Shown in pieces: positions 45,702 to 53,447 of a stretch of DNA of 64,000 bases. Made by a program: the position numbers and the translations under genes. The stretch covers positions 1,054,001-1,118,000 of the forward strand of contig NZ_BSFK01000005.1 in the NCBI RefSeq assembly GCF_027922305.1, given 5' to 3'. The stretch's first letter is position 1; each line of letters begins with the position of its first letter. Source of the stretch: Methylopila jiangsuensis (GTDB taxonomy: Bacteria; Pseudomonadota; Alphaproteobacteria; Rhizobiales; Methylopilaceae). The notes beneath the pieces were generated by a model. The model was given only the letters and a program-made list of their open reading frames with translations. It was not told where the DNA came from and ran no database searches.

Positions 45702-45932
45702 CGCCCCTGCCGTGCTCCCGATTCGACCAGATCGCGAACAGGCTATCCCGCAACCCTGAACGAAGCGTGCACGCGCAGCCCCGCACGTGCATCAACAATT
45801 AACCTAAACACAATCTGAACAACCAAAATAATTTATTGCTCGAATTTTATGAGATTGATTTCATCAGTTGTATAGTCCTGCCTCGTATAGGAGTCGGAAG
45901 GCCATCCTTCGCAGAACGGTCGATCTGATCCT
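45702..45932. promoter_or_regulatory. AT-rich promoter region between deacetylase and TadE-like genes
   Basis: The 231 bases are markedly A+T-rich from about 45785 to 45900, unlike the surroundings. The stretch includes TTTATTGCTCGAATTTTATG and TTGTATAGTCC, likely holding divergent promoters. I cannot assign exact -35/-10 boxes. Confidence 0.5.
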
Positions 45933-46505
45933 ATGACGACTTTCTCGTTCTTTCATTGCGTTTCGCGATTCCGCGCCGAAGAGCGCGGCGCCACGACGAT
46001 CGAATTCGGCTTCATAGCTCCCATTCTCACGCTCATGCTTGTGGGAACATTGGAGACCGGCGTCATGCTCGCCGCCCAGCGGCAGCTGGAGGACGCCATC
46101 TTCATGGCCGCGCGCGTGAACAAGACCGGCTATGCGGACAGCGGCCAGACGCAGGCCGCCACGGTGCAGGCCGCCATGCAAAGGGCCGCGAGCGGCCTGC
46201 TCGATTCCACCAAGATCACCGTCACCAGCCGATCCTATCCGAGCTACGACGCCATCGGCGAGCCGTTCACCGATCTGAACAACAACGGCGTCCGCGATTC
46301 CGACGAGCCCTTCACCGATGTGAACGGCAACGGCGCCTACGACGCGGACCGGGGCAAGGCCGGCTCCGGCTCCTCAAGCGAGATCGTCGTGTTCACGGCG
46401 TCCTACCCCTGGACCATCTATACGCCGCTGCTGGGCGAGGTGCTCGGGACCAAGGGAATCCGAACGCTGTCCGTGCAGACCATCGTCAAGAACGAGCCCT
46501 ATTGA
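45933..46505 (+). CDS. TadE-like pilus-assembly protein with EF-hand-like insert
   Basis: The 190-residue protein has a TadE-type N-terminus: ERGATTIEFGFIAPILTLMLVGTLETG (17-43), with the pseudopilin-like cleavage/helix region. Residues 109-141 form an insert with two EF-hand-like loops, DLNNNGVRDSDE (114-125) and DVNGNGAYDADR (129-140), which are predicted to bind calcium. The ATG overlaps nothing upstream; the stop shares TGATG with the next gene. Confidence 0.85.
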   Translation: MTTFSFFHCVSRFRAEERGATTIEFGFIAPILTLMLVGTLETGVMLAAQRQLEDAIFMAARVNKTGYADSGQTQAATVQAAMQRAASGLLDSTKITVTSRSYPSYDAIGEPFTDLNNNGVRDSDEPFTDVNGNGAYDADRGKAGSGSSSEIVVFTASYPWTIYTPLLGEVLGTKGIRTLSVQTIVKNEPY

Positions 46506-47077
46506 TGCGGCGGCTTCTCCCCTTCCGGCGACTTCTCGCGCGGCTGCGCCGCTCCGAAAGCGGCCTCGCCGCCACCGAACTCGCCCTGTGCGCGCCGATG
46601 CTGCTGCTGCTGACGCTCGGCGGCGCGGACCTGGCGCGCTACGCCAACGCCTATGACAAGGTGGGCAAGATCGCCTTCTCCGTCACCGACGTGACTGCGC
46701 AGTACCAGTCGCTGACCGCGGACGGCGTGAAACAGGTGTTCCTGATCAGCGGGCAGAACCTCCCCGGCTACGTGTCGGGCAAGACCGGCGTCACGATCCT
46801 CAGTTCGCTCTACCTCGACGGGACGACGCCGCGGGTGCGGTGGCAGTGCGCCAGCACCAAGGGCACGAAATGGGCCAGCAAGATCGGCTCGGAAGGCGGC
46901 ATCGCAAGCGTGGGCGCGAACCTGTTCGGCGACGCCAAGGACAACGTCGTCGTGGCCGAGGTCTACTACCAGTTCACGCCGATCTTCTCCTATTTCATTT
47001 CGGGCACGCAGGACGTCTACGCCAAAGGGCTGTTCCGTCCGCGTCTCGGCGCGCTCAACACCAAACCCTGCACGTGA
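46505..47077 (+). CDS. TadE/TadF-like pseudopilin protein
   Basis: The 190-residue protein begins with an Arg-rich end and a TadE-like helix, RRSESGLAATELALCAPMLLLLTLGGADLAR (16-45). The rest is predicted extracellular/periplasmic, with VSGKTGVTILSSLYLDG and RWQCASTKG. TadE and TadF act as pseudopilins for Flp/Tad pili. Its start overlaps the previous stop; its stop overlaps the possible GTG of the next gene. Confidence 0.83.
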   Translation: MRRLLPFRRLLARLRRSESGLAATELALCAPMLLLLTLGGADLARYANAYDKVGKIAFSVTDVTAQYQSLTADGVKQVFLISGQNLPGYVSGKTGVTILSSLYLDGTTPRVRWQCASTKGTKWASKIGSEGGIASVGANLFGDAKDNVVVAEVYYQFTPIFSYFISGTQDVYAKGLFRPRLGALNTKPCT

Positions 47078-47082
47078 AGACC

Positions 47083-48486
47083 ATGCGTCACCGTCGCCTG
47101 TTTTCGCACCTTCCTCCGCGTTTGCTCCGCGACGAACGGGGCTCGGTCGCGCCTCTGATCGGCCTCATGTTCCTGGTGTTGGTGGGATGCATCGGCATCG
47201 CCATCGACACCGGCCGGGCCACCATGGTCCGCGCCCGCCTCGTGAACGCGCTCGACGCCGCCGGTCTCGCGGTCGCCGCGCGGCTCGCCACCACCGACTA
47301 CAACGCCGACGCCAAGAAGTTCGTCGACGCCAATTTCGCGGCCAATTTCGTCGGAGCCACGGTGAACACCGTCACCGCCAAGCCCAACGCCGACAAGACG
47401 GTGATCTCGCTGACCGCGACCGCCACCATGCCGACGGCCTTCATGAAACTGTTCGGCAAGACATCGGTGGACGTGACGGCGACGACCGAAGTGACGCGGT
47501 CGTCCAAAGGACTTGAAGTGGTCATGGTGCTGGACAACACCGGCTCCATGGACATCAGCAACAGCATGGGGCCGCTGAAGGAGGCCTCCAAGCTGCTGGT
47601 CAATCAGCTGTTCGGCGACCAGACGACCGCGAAGAACCTCTATGTGGGTCTGGTGCCGTTCTCCCAGGCCGTGAACATCGGCGTGACGCGGGCGCTCTGG
47701 ACTGATCTGAACACGGTCACGCGGCCCTACTATCCGGTGTACTGGACCGGATGCGTCGAAGAACGCCCGAGCGGCTACGACGTCACGGACGACATTCCGT
47801 CCCTGATCAAGAAAGACACCATTTTTAAATCGTACTACAGCCCCAACAGCAATTCCAACAACTGGATCGTCTCTTGGTGGTGGTCGACCTATCTGAACAT
47901 CAACTATGCCCCCGTACAGGGCCAGACAGGACCGGGCGCATTTTGTCCTGTCACGCTTACGCCCATGACCAACGTCAAGAGCACGATCGTCACCGGCATC
48001 GACGCCATGAAGGCCGGCGGCTCGACCTTCATCAACGTGGGCGCGGTGTGGGGCTGGCGCATGCTGTCGCCGTCGTGGCGCGGCCTGTGGGACGGCGACA
48101 TGCTGACCAACAAGCTGCCGCTGGACTACAACTCCAAGAACATGAACAAGGCCGTCATCCTGATGACAGATGGCGAGAACACGTTCAACAAAAACAACTA
48201 CACATCATATGGCCTGCTTTCGGACAAACGCTTGGGCACGGATGATATCATCGAGGCCAACAAGGTTCTCGACACAAAACTGTCTACGGTGTGCTCTAGC
48301 ATGAAGGCCAAGGACATCATCGTCTACACCATCGCCTTCAACGATCCGGACGACTCCACCAAATCCCTGCTTCAGAACTGCGCGACGAGCACGTCGTTCT
48401 ATTTCGACGCTGGCGACAGCGAGAGCCTTAAGGCGGCCTTCACCGCCATTGGAGGAAGCCTGTCGAACCTGCGGGTGAGCCGGTGA
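47083..48486 (+). CDS. TadG-like VWA-domain protein
   Basis: The 467-residue protein has an N-terminal TadG-type hydrophobic helix (RDERGSVAPLIGLMFLVLVGCIGIAIDTGRATMV), then a VWA domain with an intact metal site DNTGSMD (DxSxS-like; about 152-158) and TDGENTFN. Between lies a Tyr/Asn/Trp-rich segment with locally lower GC (SPNSNSNNWIVSWWWSTYLNI). A GTG at 47074 overlapping the preceding stop is an alternative start. It is probably a surface-anchored adhesion/pilus protein. Confidence 0.85.
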   Translation: MRHRRLFSHLPPRLLRDERGSVAPLIGLMFLVLVGCIGIAIDTGRATMVRARLVNALDAAGLAVAARLATTDYNADAKKFVDANFAANFVGATVNTVTAKPNADKTVISLTATATMPTAFMKLFGKTSVDVTATTEVTRSSKGLEVVMVLDNTGSMDISNSMGPLKEASKLLVNQLFGDQTTAKNLYVGLVPFSQAVNIGVTRALWTDLNTVTRPYYPVYWTGCVEERPSGYDVTDDIPSLIKKDTIFKSYYSPNSNSNNWIVSWWWSTYLNINYAPVQGQTGPGAFCPVTLTPMTNVKSTIVTGIDAMKAGGSTFINVGAVWGWRMLSPSWRGLWDGDMLTNKLPLDYNSKNMNKAVILMTDGENTFNKNNYTSYGLLSDKRLGTDDIIEANKVLDTKLSTVCSSMKAKDIIVYTIAFNDPDDSTKSLLQNCATSTSFYFDAGDSESLKAAFTAIGGSLSNLRVSR

Positions 48487-49754
48487 CCGTCGCCGCGCCG
48501 CCGATCGTGGAGGTTTCCATGCCGAGCGCGTCCCTCATCTCGTCCTCGTCTGCGTCCGTCGAGGCGTCCATGGGAAGCCGCGCCTTCGAGCGGATCGAAC
48601 TGCGCAGCTCATTCGCGGAGGCGGATGCGGCCTGGCGGGAGCTCCTGTCGGGGGGCGTCGCGACGCCCTACCAGACGCCGGATTTCCTGCGCGCCTGGGC
48701 CGACAACGTGGGACGCCAGGAGAAGGTGGAGCTCGCCCTCGCCATCGCCCGCCGCGCCGACGGCCGCGCCGTCGCGCTGCTGCCGCTCGGCGTCTCCCGC
48801 CGCTTCGGCCTGCGCGTCGCCTCCTATCTGGGCGGCACCCATGTGAACTACAATCTGCCGGTGTTCGCGCGCGACGCAGCGGAGGCGTTCACCCCTGCGG
48901 AGGCGGCGCGCCTGCTGCGCGAGGTCGCGGCGGCGGCGCGGATCGACCTGTTCGCGCTGTCGAACCAGCCGGAACGCTGGCGCGACGCCCCGAACCCGCT
49001 CGCCGGCCTGCCGCATCAGCCGTCGCCCGACTTCGCCTACAGCGGCCGGCTCGAGGCCTCGGTCGAGGCCCATCTGAAGCGCTACGTCTCCGCCAAGACG
49101 CGCTCCGCCCAGCGCCGCAAGCTGCGCCGGTTCGAGGAGCGGGGCGAGGTCCGCATCTACCGCGCCGAAACCGAGGCCGACCGCGCCCATGTGCTCGACG
49201 CCTATTTCGCCCAGAAGGCGCAGCGCCTCGCGGCGCGGGGCATCGACAACGTGTTCGCCGAGCCCGGCGTCGAGGACTTCATCCGAACCGCGGCGGGCCT
49301 GCGCGACGCGCCGGCGTCGATCGACCTCTACGGCTTCGATCTCGACGGCCAGACGATCGCCACCTTCGGCGTGATCGCCGACCGCGACCGCATGTGCGGC
49401 ATGTTCAACTCCATCACCAGCTGCGACCTCGCCCGCTACAGCCCGGGCGAACTGCTGCTCACCTTCATGGTGGAGGACGCCATCGGCCGGGGCATGAGCG
49501 AGTTCGACCTCGGCGTCGGCGCGGCGGCCTACAAGGCGCTGTTCTGCCCGGACGTCGATCCGCTGTTCGACACCATCCTCGGCGTGTCGCCGCTCGGCCG
49601 GGCGGGCGCCGGCGTCTACGCCGCCAAGCGCGCCGCCAAGGCCTGGGTCAAGTCCAACCCGGCCGTCTACGCCTTCGCCACCCGCATCCGGAAGCTGCGC
49701 GCGAAAAACGTGGAGGCCGAGCCCGACGCCGCGCCGGACAAGCCGGACGCCTGA
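48483..49754 (+). CDS. FemAB/BioF2-like GNAT acetyltransferase
   Basis: The 423-residue protein carries the GNAT_acetyltransf_6 pattern: a split domain with PYQTPDFLRAWADN, then SAKTRSAQRRKLRRFEE, YGFDLDGQTIATFGVIADRDRMCGMFNSI and ARYSPGELLLTFMVEDAIGRGMSEFDLGVGAAAYK. Such proteins (CelD/FemAB-like) occur in exopolysaccharide gene sets and may acylate glycans. The GTG start overlaps the TadG stop (GTGA), so it is coupled to the pilus-like genes. A bidirectional terminator follows. Confidence 0.88.
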   Translation: MTVAAPPIVEVSMPSASLISSSSASVEASMGSRAFERIELRSSFAEADAAWRELLSGGVATPYQTPDFLRAWADNVGRQEKVELALAIARRADGRAVALLPLGVSRRFGLRVASYLGGTHVNYNLPVFARDAAEAFTPAEAARLLREVAAAARIDLFALSNQPERWRDAPNPLAGLPHQPSPDFAYSGRLEASVEAHLKRYVSAKTRSAQRRKLRRFEERGEVRIYRAETEADRAHVLDAYFAQKAQRLAARGIDNVFAEPGVEDFIRTAAGLRDAPASIDLYGFDLDGQTIATFGVIADRDRMCGMFNSITSCDLARYSPGELLLTFMVEDAIGRGMSEFDLGVGAAAYKALFCPDVDPLFDTILGVSPLGRAGAGVYAAKRAAKAWVKSNPAVYAFATRIRKLRAKNVEAEPDAAPDKPDA

Positions 49755-49772
49755 ACGGCAGCTCCATGGCAG

Positions 49773-49813
49773 CCACATAAAAAGCCGGGCGCGACGCCCG
49801 GCTTTTTATGTGG
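49773..49813. terminator. Perfect bidirectional intrinsic terminator
   Basis: A 19-base perfect stem (CCACATAAAAAGCCGGGCG, 49773-49791) pairs with 49795-49813 around a CGA loop. The A and T tracts flank the GC core on either side, so it ends transcripts from both strands. It separates the convergent acetyltransferase gene and the exopolysaccharide chain-length gene. Confidence 0.95.
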
Positions 49814-49826
49814 GAGAGAGGCGGGG

Positions 49827-51980
49827 TCAGGCCGCGAGGCGGGAGCCGTCCGGCGAGCCGCCGGTGTCGCGGATCAGCAGCACGACCACGTCCTCGATTC
49901 CGGTCGCCTTCAGGCGCTCATGGGCCTCGACCGTCGCCACGTCGCCAGCGCCCCGGTCGGACACCAGGATCGCGGCCGACGAGTGCTCGGCGAACACGTC
50001 CGCCGCAGCGGCGGGCGCGCTGAGCAGCACGAAGTCATAGGTGAGCGCCAGCGCGTCCAGCACCACGCCGAGACGGGCCCTGGACGGCGCGTCGAGCGCG
50101 TCGAACGGCGTCTCCCCTTCCGGCACCACATGGACGCGCGAGCCGCGGTCGCGGTGGATCGCCTGGGCGAAGGTCGCCGAGCCCTGCAGCAGTTCCGCAA
50201 GGCCGGGACGGCGGTCGTCGCCGTCGAGCTGCGGCGCGCCGCCGCCGGCGTCCACCGCCACCACGCGCCGCCCGCTGTCGGACATGATGCGCGCGAGTTC
50301 GGCCACCACGTCGCCCACCGCAACGCCCGGCGTCGCGCCGGTGGCGAGGATGCGCAGCGCGCCTTCCGTGGTCGGCATGGAGGCGAGCTGGCGGGCGAGC
50401 GCCGCCACCAGCGTGGAGTCGGCCACGTCATAGGGCTCGATCCCCGGCTTCAGCAGCGCGGGAGCGGCGCGGGCGGCGTCGAGCGCCGGCGTGGACGGAC
50501 GGCCGCTCAGACGACCGAACACCGGCGTCTCGCCGATCGCGGGCGGAGGCGAGGCCTCCTCGTCCTCCTCCGGACGGCGCAGCGCCCCGCCGCCGCCGAA
50601 CACCTCCGCCGTGGCCGCGGCCACCAGCGCCAGCACGAAGGCGGCGATGGAGGCGATGGCGACGGTCGGCGTCTTCTTCGGAAAATAGGGTTCGGTCGGC
50701 GCCGCCGCGCGGGAGATGATGCGGGCGTCGGCGACCAGCGCGTCCGGGTTGTCGCGCGCCGCCGCCTCGCGGTAGCGCGCCAGCATCTGCTCCAGCAGGT
50801 CGCGCTGGGAGCGGGCCTCGCGCTCCAGCGCCCGAAGCTGCACGTCCTGCCCGTTGGCGCTGGCGGCGGTCGCCTTCTGCGCGTCCAGGCTCTTCTGCAG
50901 CGCCGCCACGCGGGCGCCGGCCGTCTTGGCCTCGTTCTCGTAGGCGCGGGCGATCTTCTCCGCCTCGACGCGAACCTGGGCGTCGAGGCCCTGGAGCTGC
51001 GCGCTCAGCTCCCGCATGCGCGGGTGCTGGCCGAGCAGCGTGCGGCCCTCGCTGGCGATCTGGGCCGCGAGCTGGGAGCGCTGCTGCACCAGCGAGCGCA
51101 CCACGTCGGAATTGGCGATGTCGAGCGCGTCCGCCGGCCGCCCGGCGCGCAGCGCGTCGCGCATGGCGTCGGCCCTGGCGCGCGCTTCCGTCTGCTGGGT
51201 GCGCGCGGTCATGAGCTGGGTGCTGCTCTCGCCGAGCTGCTGCGCCACCACGGTGGAGTTGTTCGGTCCCGCCAGCAGCCCCGCCTTGGCGCGGAACGCC
51301 TCGACCTTCTCCTCCGCGTCCGAGACCCGCTGCCGCATGGCCTCTATTTCCTGCGAGAAGTAGTTCGTCGCCTGCCGGTTGAGGTCGCGCTTGGCCTCGC
51401 GCTGGATGTCGAAGAAGGCGTCCACGAAGCCGTTCGCCACCCGTGCTGCGGTGTCGGGGTCGGTGGAGGAGAACTCCACCCCGACCACGCGCGAGCCCGC
51501 CACCGGATAGACGAGCAGGTTCTTCGCCACCTTGTCGACCACCTGCTCCTTCATGGGGAGCTGGTCCTGGGCGCGGGACATGCCGAGCAGCCCGAGAATC
51601 CGACCGGCGAGAGACGGCCCCTGCCGGGCCTCGAACTCGGGATCCTGGTCGAGCTTCAGCGCGTCCGTCACCTTGCGCACCAGATCGCGCGACTGGATGA
51701 ACTGGACCTGGGTCATCACCGCCTGCTCGTCCGGCAGCTGGCCTTCCCGCTCGGCGCCGGCGCTCGGGCTGATGGGCGCCTTGTTCTCGATCAGGACGAG
51801 CGACGTGCCGCGATAATAGGGCGCGGCGAACTGGACGAAGGCGATCGCCCCGAGCGCCGCCAGCAGCGTCGGCCCGATGATCCACGCCTTGCGCCGCCAG
51901 ATGCCGGCGCCGAGCGCGCGCAGATCGATTTCGCCGCTCGGGGCGAGATCGGTCCCGCGATGAATGCCGCGTTCGGCCAT
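49827..51980 (-). CDS. Wzc/ExoP-like chain-length determinant with degenerate kinase domain
   Basis: The 717-residue protein has a Wzz-type N-terminus (TM about 33-52, then a long periplasmic coiled coil to about 430), a Pro-rich second membrane segment (TEPYFPKKTPTVAIASIAAF) and a C-terminal BY-kinase-like domain from about residue 520. In that domain the expected Walker A GxxGKT is replaced by TGATPGVAVGD (547-557), Walker B Asp is lost (YDFVLLSAP) and no tyrosine cluster ends the chain. It should set polysaccharide chain length but cannot use the usual kinase cycle. The ATG at 51980 removes 13 residues of a longer frame. Confidence 0.85.
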   Translation of the reverse strand: MAERGIHRGTDLAPSGEIDLRALGAGIWRRKAWIIGPTLLAALGAIAFVQFAAPYYRGTSLVLIENKAPISPSAGAEREGQLPDEQAVMTQVQFIQSRDLVRKVTDALKLDQDPEFEARQGPSLAGRILGLLGMSRAQDQLPMKEQVVDKVAKNLLVYPVAGSRVVGVEFSSTDPDTAARVANGFVDAFFDIQREAKRDLNRQATNYFSQEIEAMRQRVSDAEEKVEAFRAKAGLLAGPNNSTVVAQQLGESSTQLMTARTQQTEARARADAMRDALRAGRPADALDIANSDVVRSLVQQRSQLAAQIASEGRTLLGQHPRMRELSAQLQGLDAQVRVEAEKIARAYENEAKTAGARVAALQKSLDAQKATAASANGQDVQLRALEREARSQRDLLEQMLARYREAAARDNPDALVADARIISRAAAPTEPYFPKKTPTVAIASIAAFVLALVAAATAEVFGGGGALRRPEEDEEASPPPAIGETPVFGRLSGRPSTPALDAARAAPALLKPGIEPYDVADSTLVAALARQLASMPTTEGALRILATGATPGVAVGDVVAELARIMSDSGRRVVAVDAGGGAPQLDGDDRRPGLAELLQGSATFAQAIHRDRGSRVHVVPEGETPFDALDAPSRARLGVVLDALALTYDFVLLSAPAAAADVFAEHSSAAILVSDRGAGDVATVEAHERLKATGIEDVVVLLIRDTGGSPDGSRLAA

Positions 51981-52149
51981 GACCCCCGTCCTAACTTCAA
52001 GGCGCGCAACAGATTTCACAACGACATCAGCACAGGCGAGGTTGCCGTAGGGTTAACCGACCGGAAATCGGCGCTCCCTCGCGAAAACCTCCTGTTAACC
52101 ATGGCGCGCTATCCCGTTGGAGAACCCCGAGACGATTGCGGATTCTCGA
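51981..52149. promoter_or_regulatory. Divergent promoter region of exopolysaccharide genes
   Basis: The 169 bases between the divergent chain-length and exporter genes include AT-richer sequence with repeated GTTAACC (near 52053 and 52094). Both genes probably start here. No clear sigma-70 pair could be set. Confidence 0.45.
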
Positions 52150-52707
52150 ATGTCGCGCTTCACCTGGACCGCCATCGCACTGGCCGCCGCGCTCGCCGGA
52201 TGCGCCGCGCCCCGCGCGGTGCCGCCGCCTCTGGCCGCCGCCTTCGACGAACCCTACGTGCTCGCCACCGGCGACCGGCTGCGCATCAGCGTGTTCGGCC
52301 AGCCGAACCTGTCCAACAGCTACACCGTCGAGCCGGACGGCCGCATCGCCATGCCGCTGGTCGGCCGCTACGAGGTCGTCAACAAGACGCCGGATCAGGT
52401 CCGCACCGGGCTCGAGGCCAAGCTGAAGGCCGGCTTCCTGCGCGATCCCAACGTCTCGGTGGAGATCGAGGGCTACCGCCCGTTCTACATTCTGGGCGAG
52501 GTCAACAGCGCGGGGCAATACCCTTACGTGGTGGGCATGACGGCGCAGAACGCGGTCGCGATCGCGAGCGGCTTCTCGCCCCGGGCGCAGAAGGACCGGG
52601 TGGAGCTGACGCGCCGCCACGGCGACCGGGTCTACAAGGCCGAGGTGCCGCTGACCTATCCCGTGCGCCCCGGCGACACCATCACCGTGCAGGAACGCTG
52701 GTTCTGA
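52150..52707 (+). CDS. Wza/GumB-like polysaccharide export lipoprotein
   Basis: The 185-residue protein has a signal with lipobox LAGC (MSRFTWTAIALAAALAGC), then a Poly_export domain (YVLATGDRLRISVFGQPNLSNSYTVEPDGRIAMPLVG) and an SLBB-like part (FYILGEVNSAGQYPYVVGMTAQNAVAIASGF). It is the outer-membrane export ring for exopolysaccharide, a partner of the divergent chain-length protein. It is short compared with Wza (379). The ATG at 52150 is preferred over a TTG 11 codons upstream. Confidence 0.9.
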   Translation: MSRFTWTAIALAAALAGCAAPRAVPPPLAAAFDEPYVLATGDRLRISVFGQPNLSNSYTVEPDGRIAMPLVGRYEVVNKTPDQVRTGLEAKLKAGFLRDPNVSVEIEGYRPFYILGEVNSAGQYPYVVGMTAQNAVAIASGFSPRAQKDRVELTRRHGDRVYKAEVPLTYPVRPGDTITVQERWF

Positions 52708-52856
52708 TCGTTCGAGCGTCGTCACCCGCTGTCTCAGGCCCGAGCCTGATCCTGACCGAGTTCTTCTAAGCGACCGACAAACCGCTGGCCAAGCGCAGCC
52801 TGCGGAGACATGCTTGCGTCTCGAACCTTACGGCTTGAGAGCGCGAGACAGAGCCC

Positions 52857-53438
52857 ATGACCACGACCGGTTCCGACCTGGGAGGCCCCCGCTCCCTCGG
52901 AGACGCCCTTGCCGAGGCCCGCTCCAACTGGGGCTGGTTCGTGGCGCTCGGCGTCGGACTGATCCTGTGCGGCCTGCTCGCCGCCTTCAACCTGCTGGCC
53001 GCGACCCTCGCCTCCATGCTGGTGGTCGCCGTGGCCATGATCGCCGGCGGCGTCCTCAACGTCGTGGCCGCTTTCCGGGCGCGAAGCTGGGGACGGTTCG
53101 CGCTGTGGCTCGCGGCGGGGCTGCTCTACCTGCTCTCGGGCGTCCTGGTGATCGCGAACCCGCTGCTCGCCTCCGCGGTGCTCACGCTGTTCGCGGCCGC
53201 CGCTCTGTTCGTCTCGGGCGCGTTGCGCATCTGGGTCGGCCTCTCCGCCCGGCCCCATGAGGGCTGGGGCTGGATCGTGTTCGCGGGCGCGCTCTCGGCT
53301 GTCGCCGGCGTCGTCATCGCCACGGGCTGGCCGGTCAACAGCCTGTGGGTGATCGGGCTGTTCCTCGCGCTCGACCTGCTGACGCACGGCTGGGCCTATG
53401 TGGCGCTCGGCCTCGCGCTTCGGTCCCGCCCGCTCTGA
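52857..53438 (+). CDS. HdeD-family (DUF308) membrane protein
   Basis: The 193-residue protein has six transmembrane helices arranged as repeated DUF308 units (for example WFVALGVGLILCGLLAAFNLLA and WGWIVFAGALSAVAGVVIATGWP). HdeD of E. coli is linked to acid resistance at high density; the role here is unknown. It ends 9 bases from the convergent mfd stop. Confidence 0.88.
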   Translation: MTTTGSDLGGPRSLGDALAEARSNWGWFVALGVGLILCGLLAAFNLLAATLASMLVVAVAMIAGGVLNVVAAFRARSWGRFALWLAAGLLYLLSGVLVIANPLLASAVLTLFAAAALFVSGALRIWVGLSARPHEGWGWIVFAGALSAVAGVVIATGWPVNSLWVIGLFLALDLLTHGWAYVALGLALRSRPL

Positions 53439-53447
53439 GGCGGCCCG

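Noticed and set aside
45933-48486. Complete Tad pilus locus
   Set aside because: Only TadE/TadE/TadG-like genes are present; secretion ATPase, secretin and pilin genes are not.
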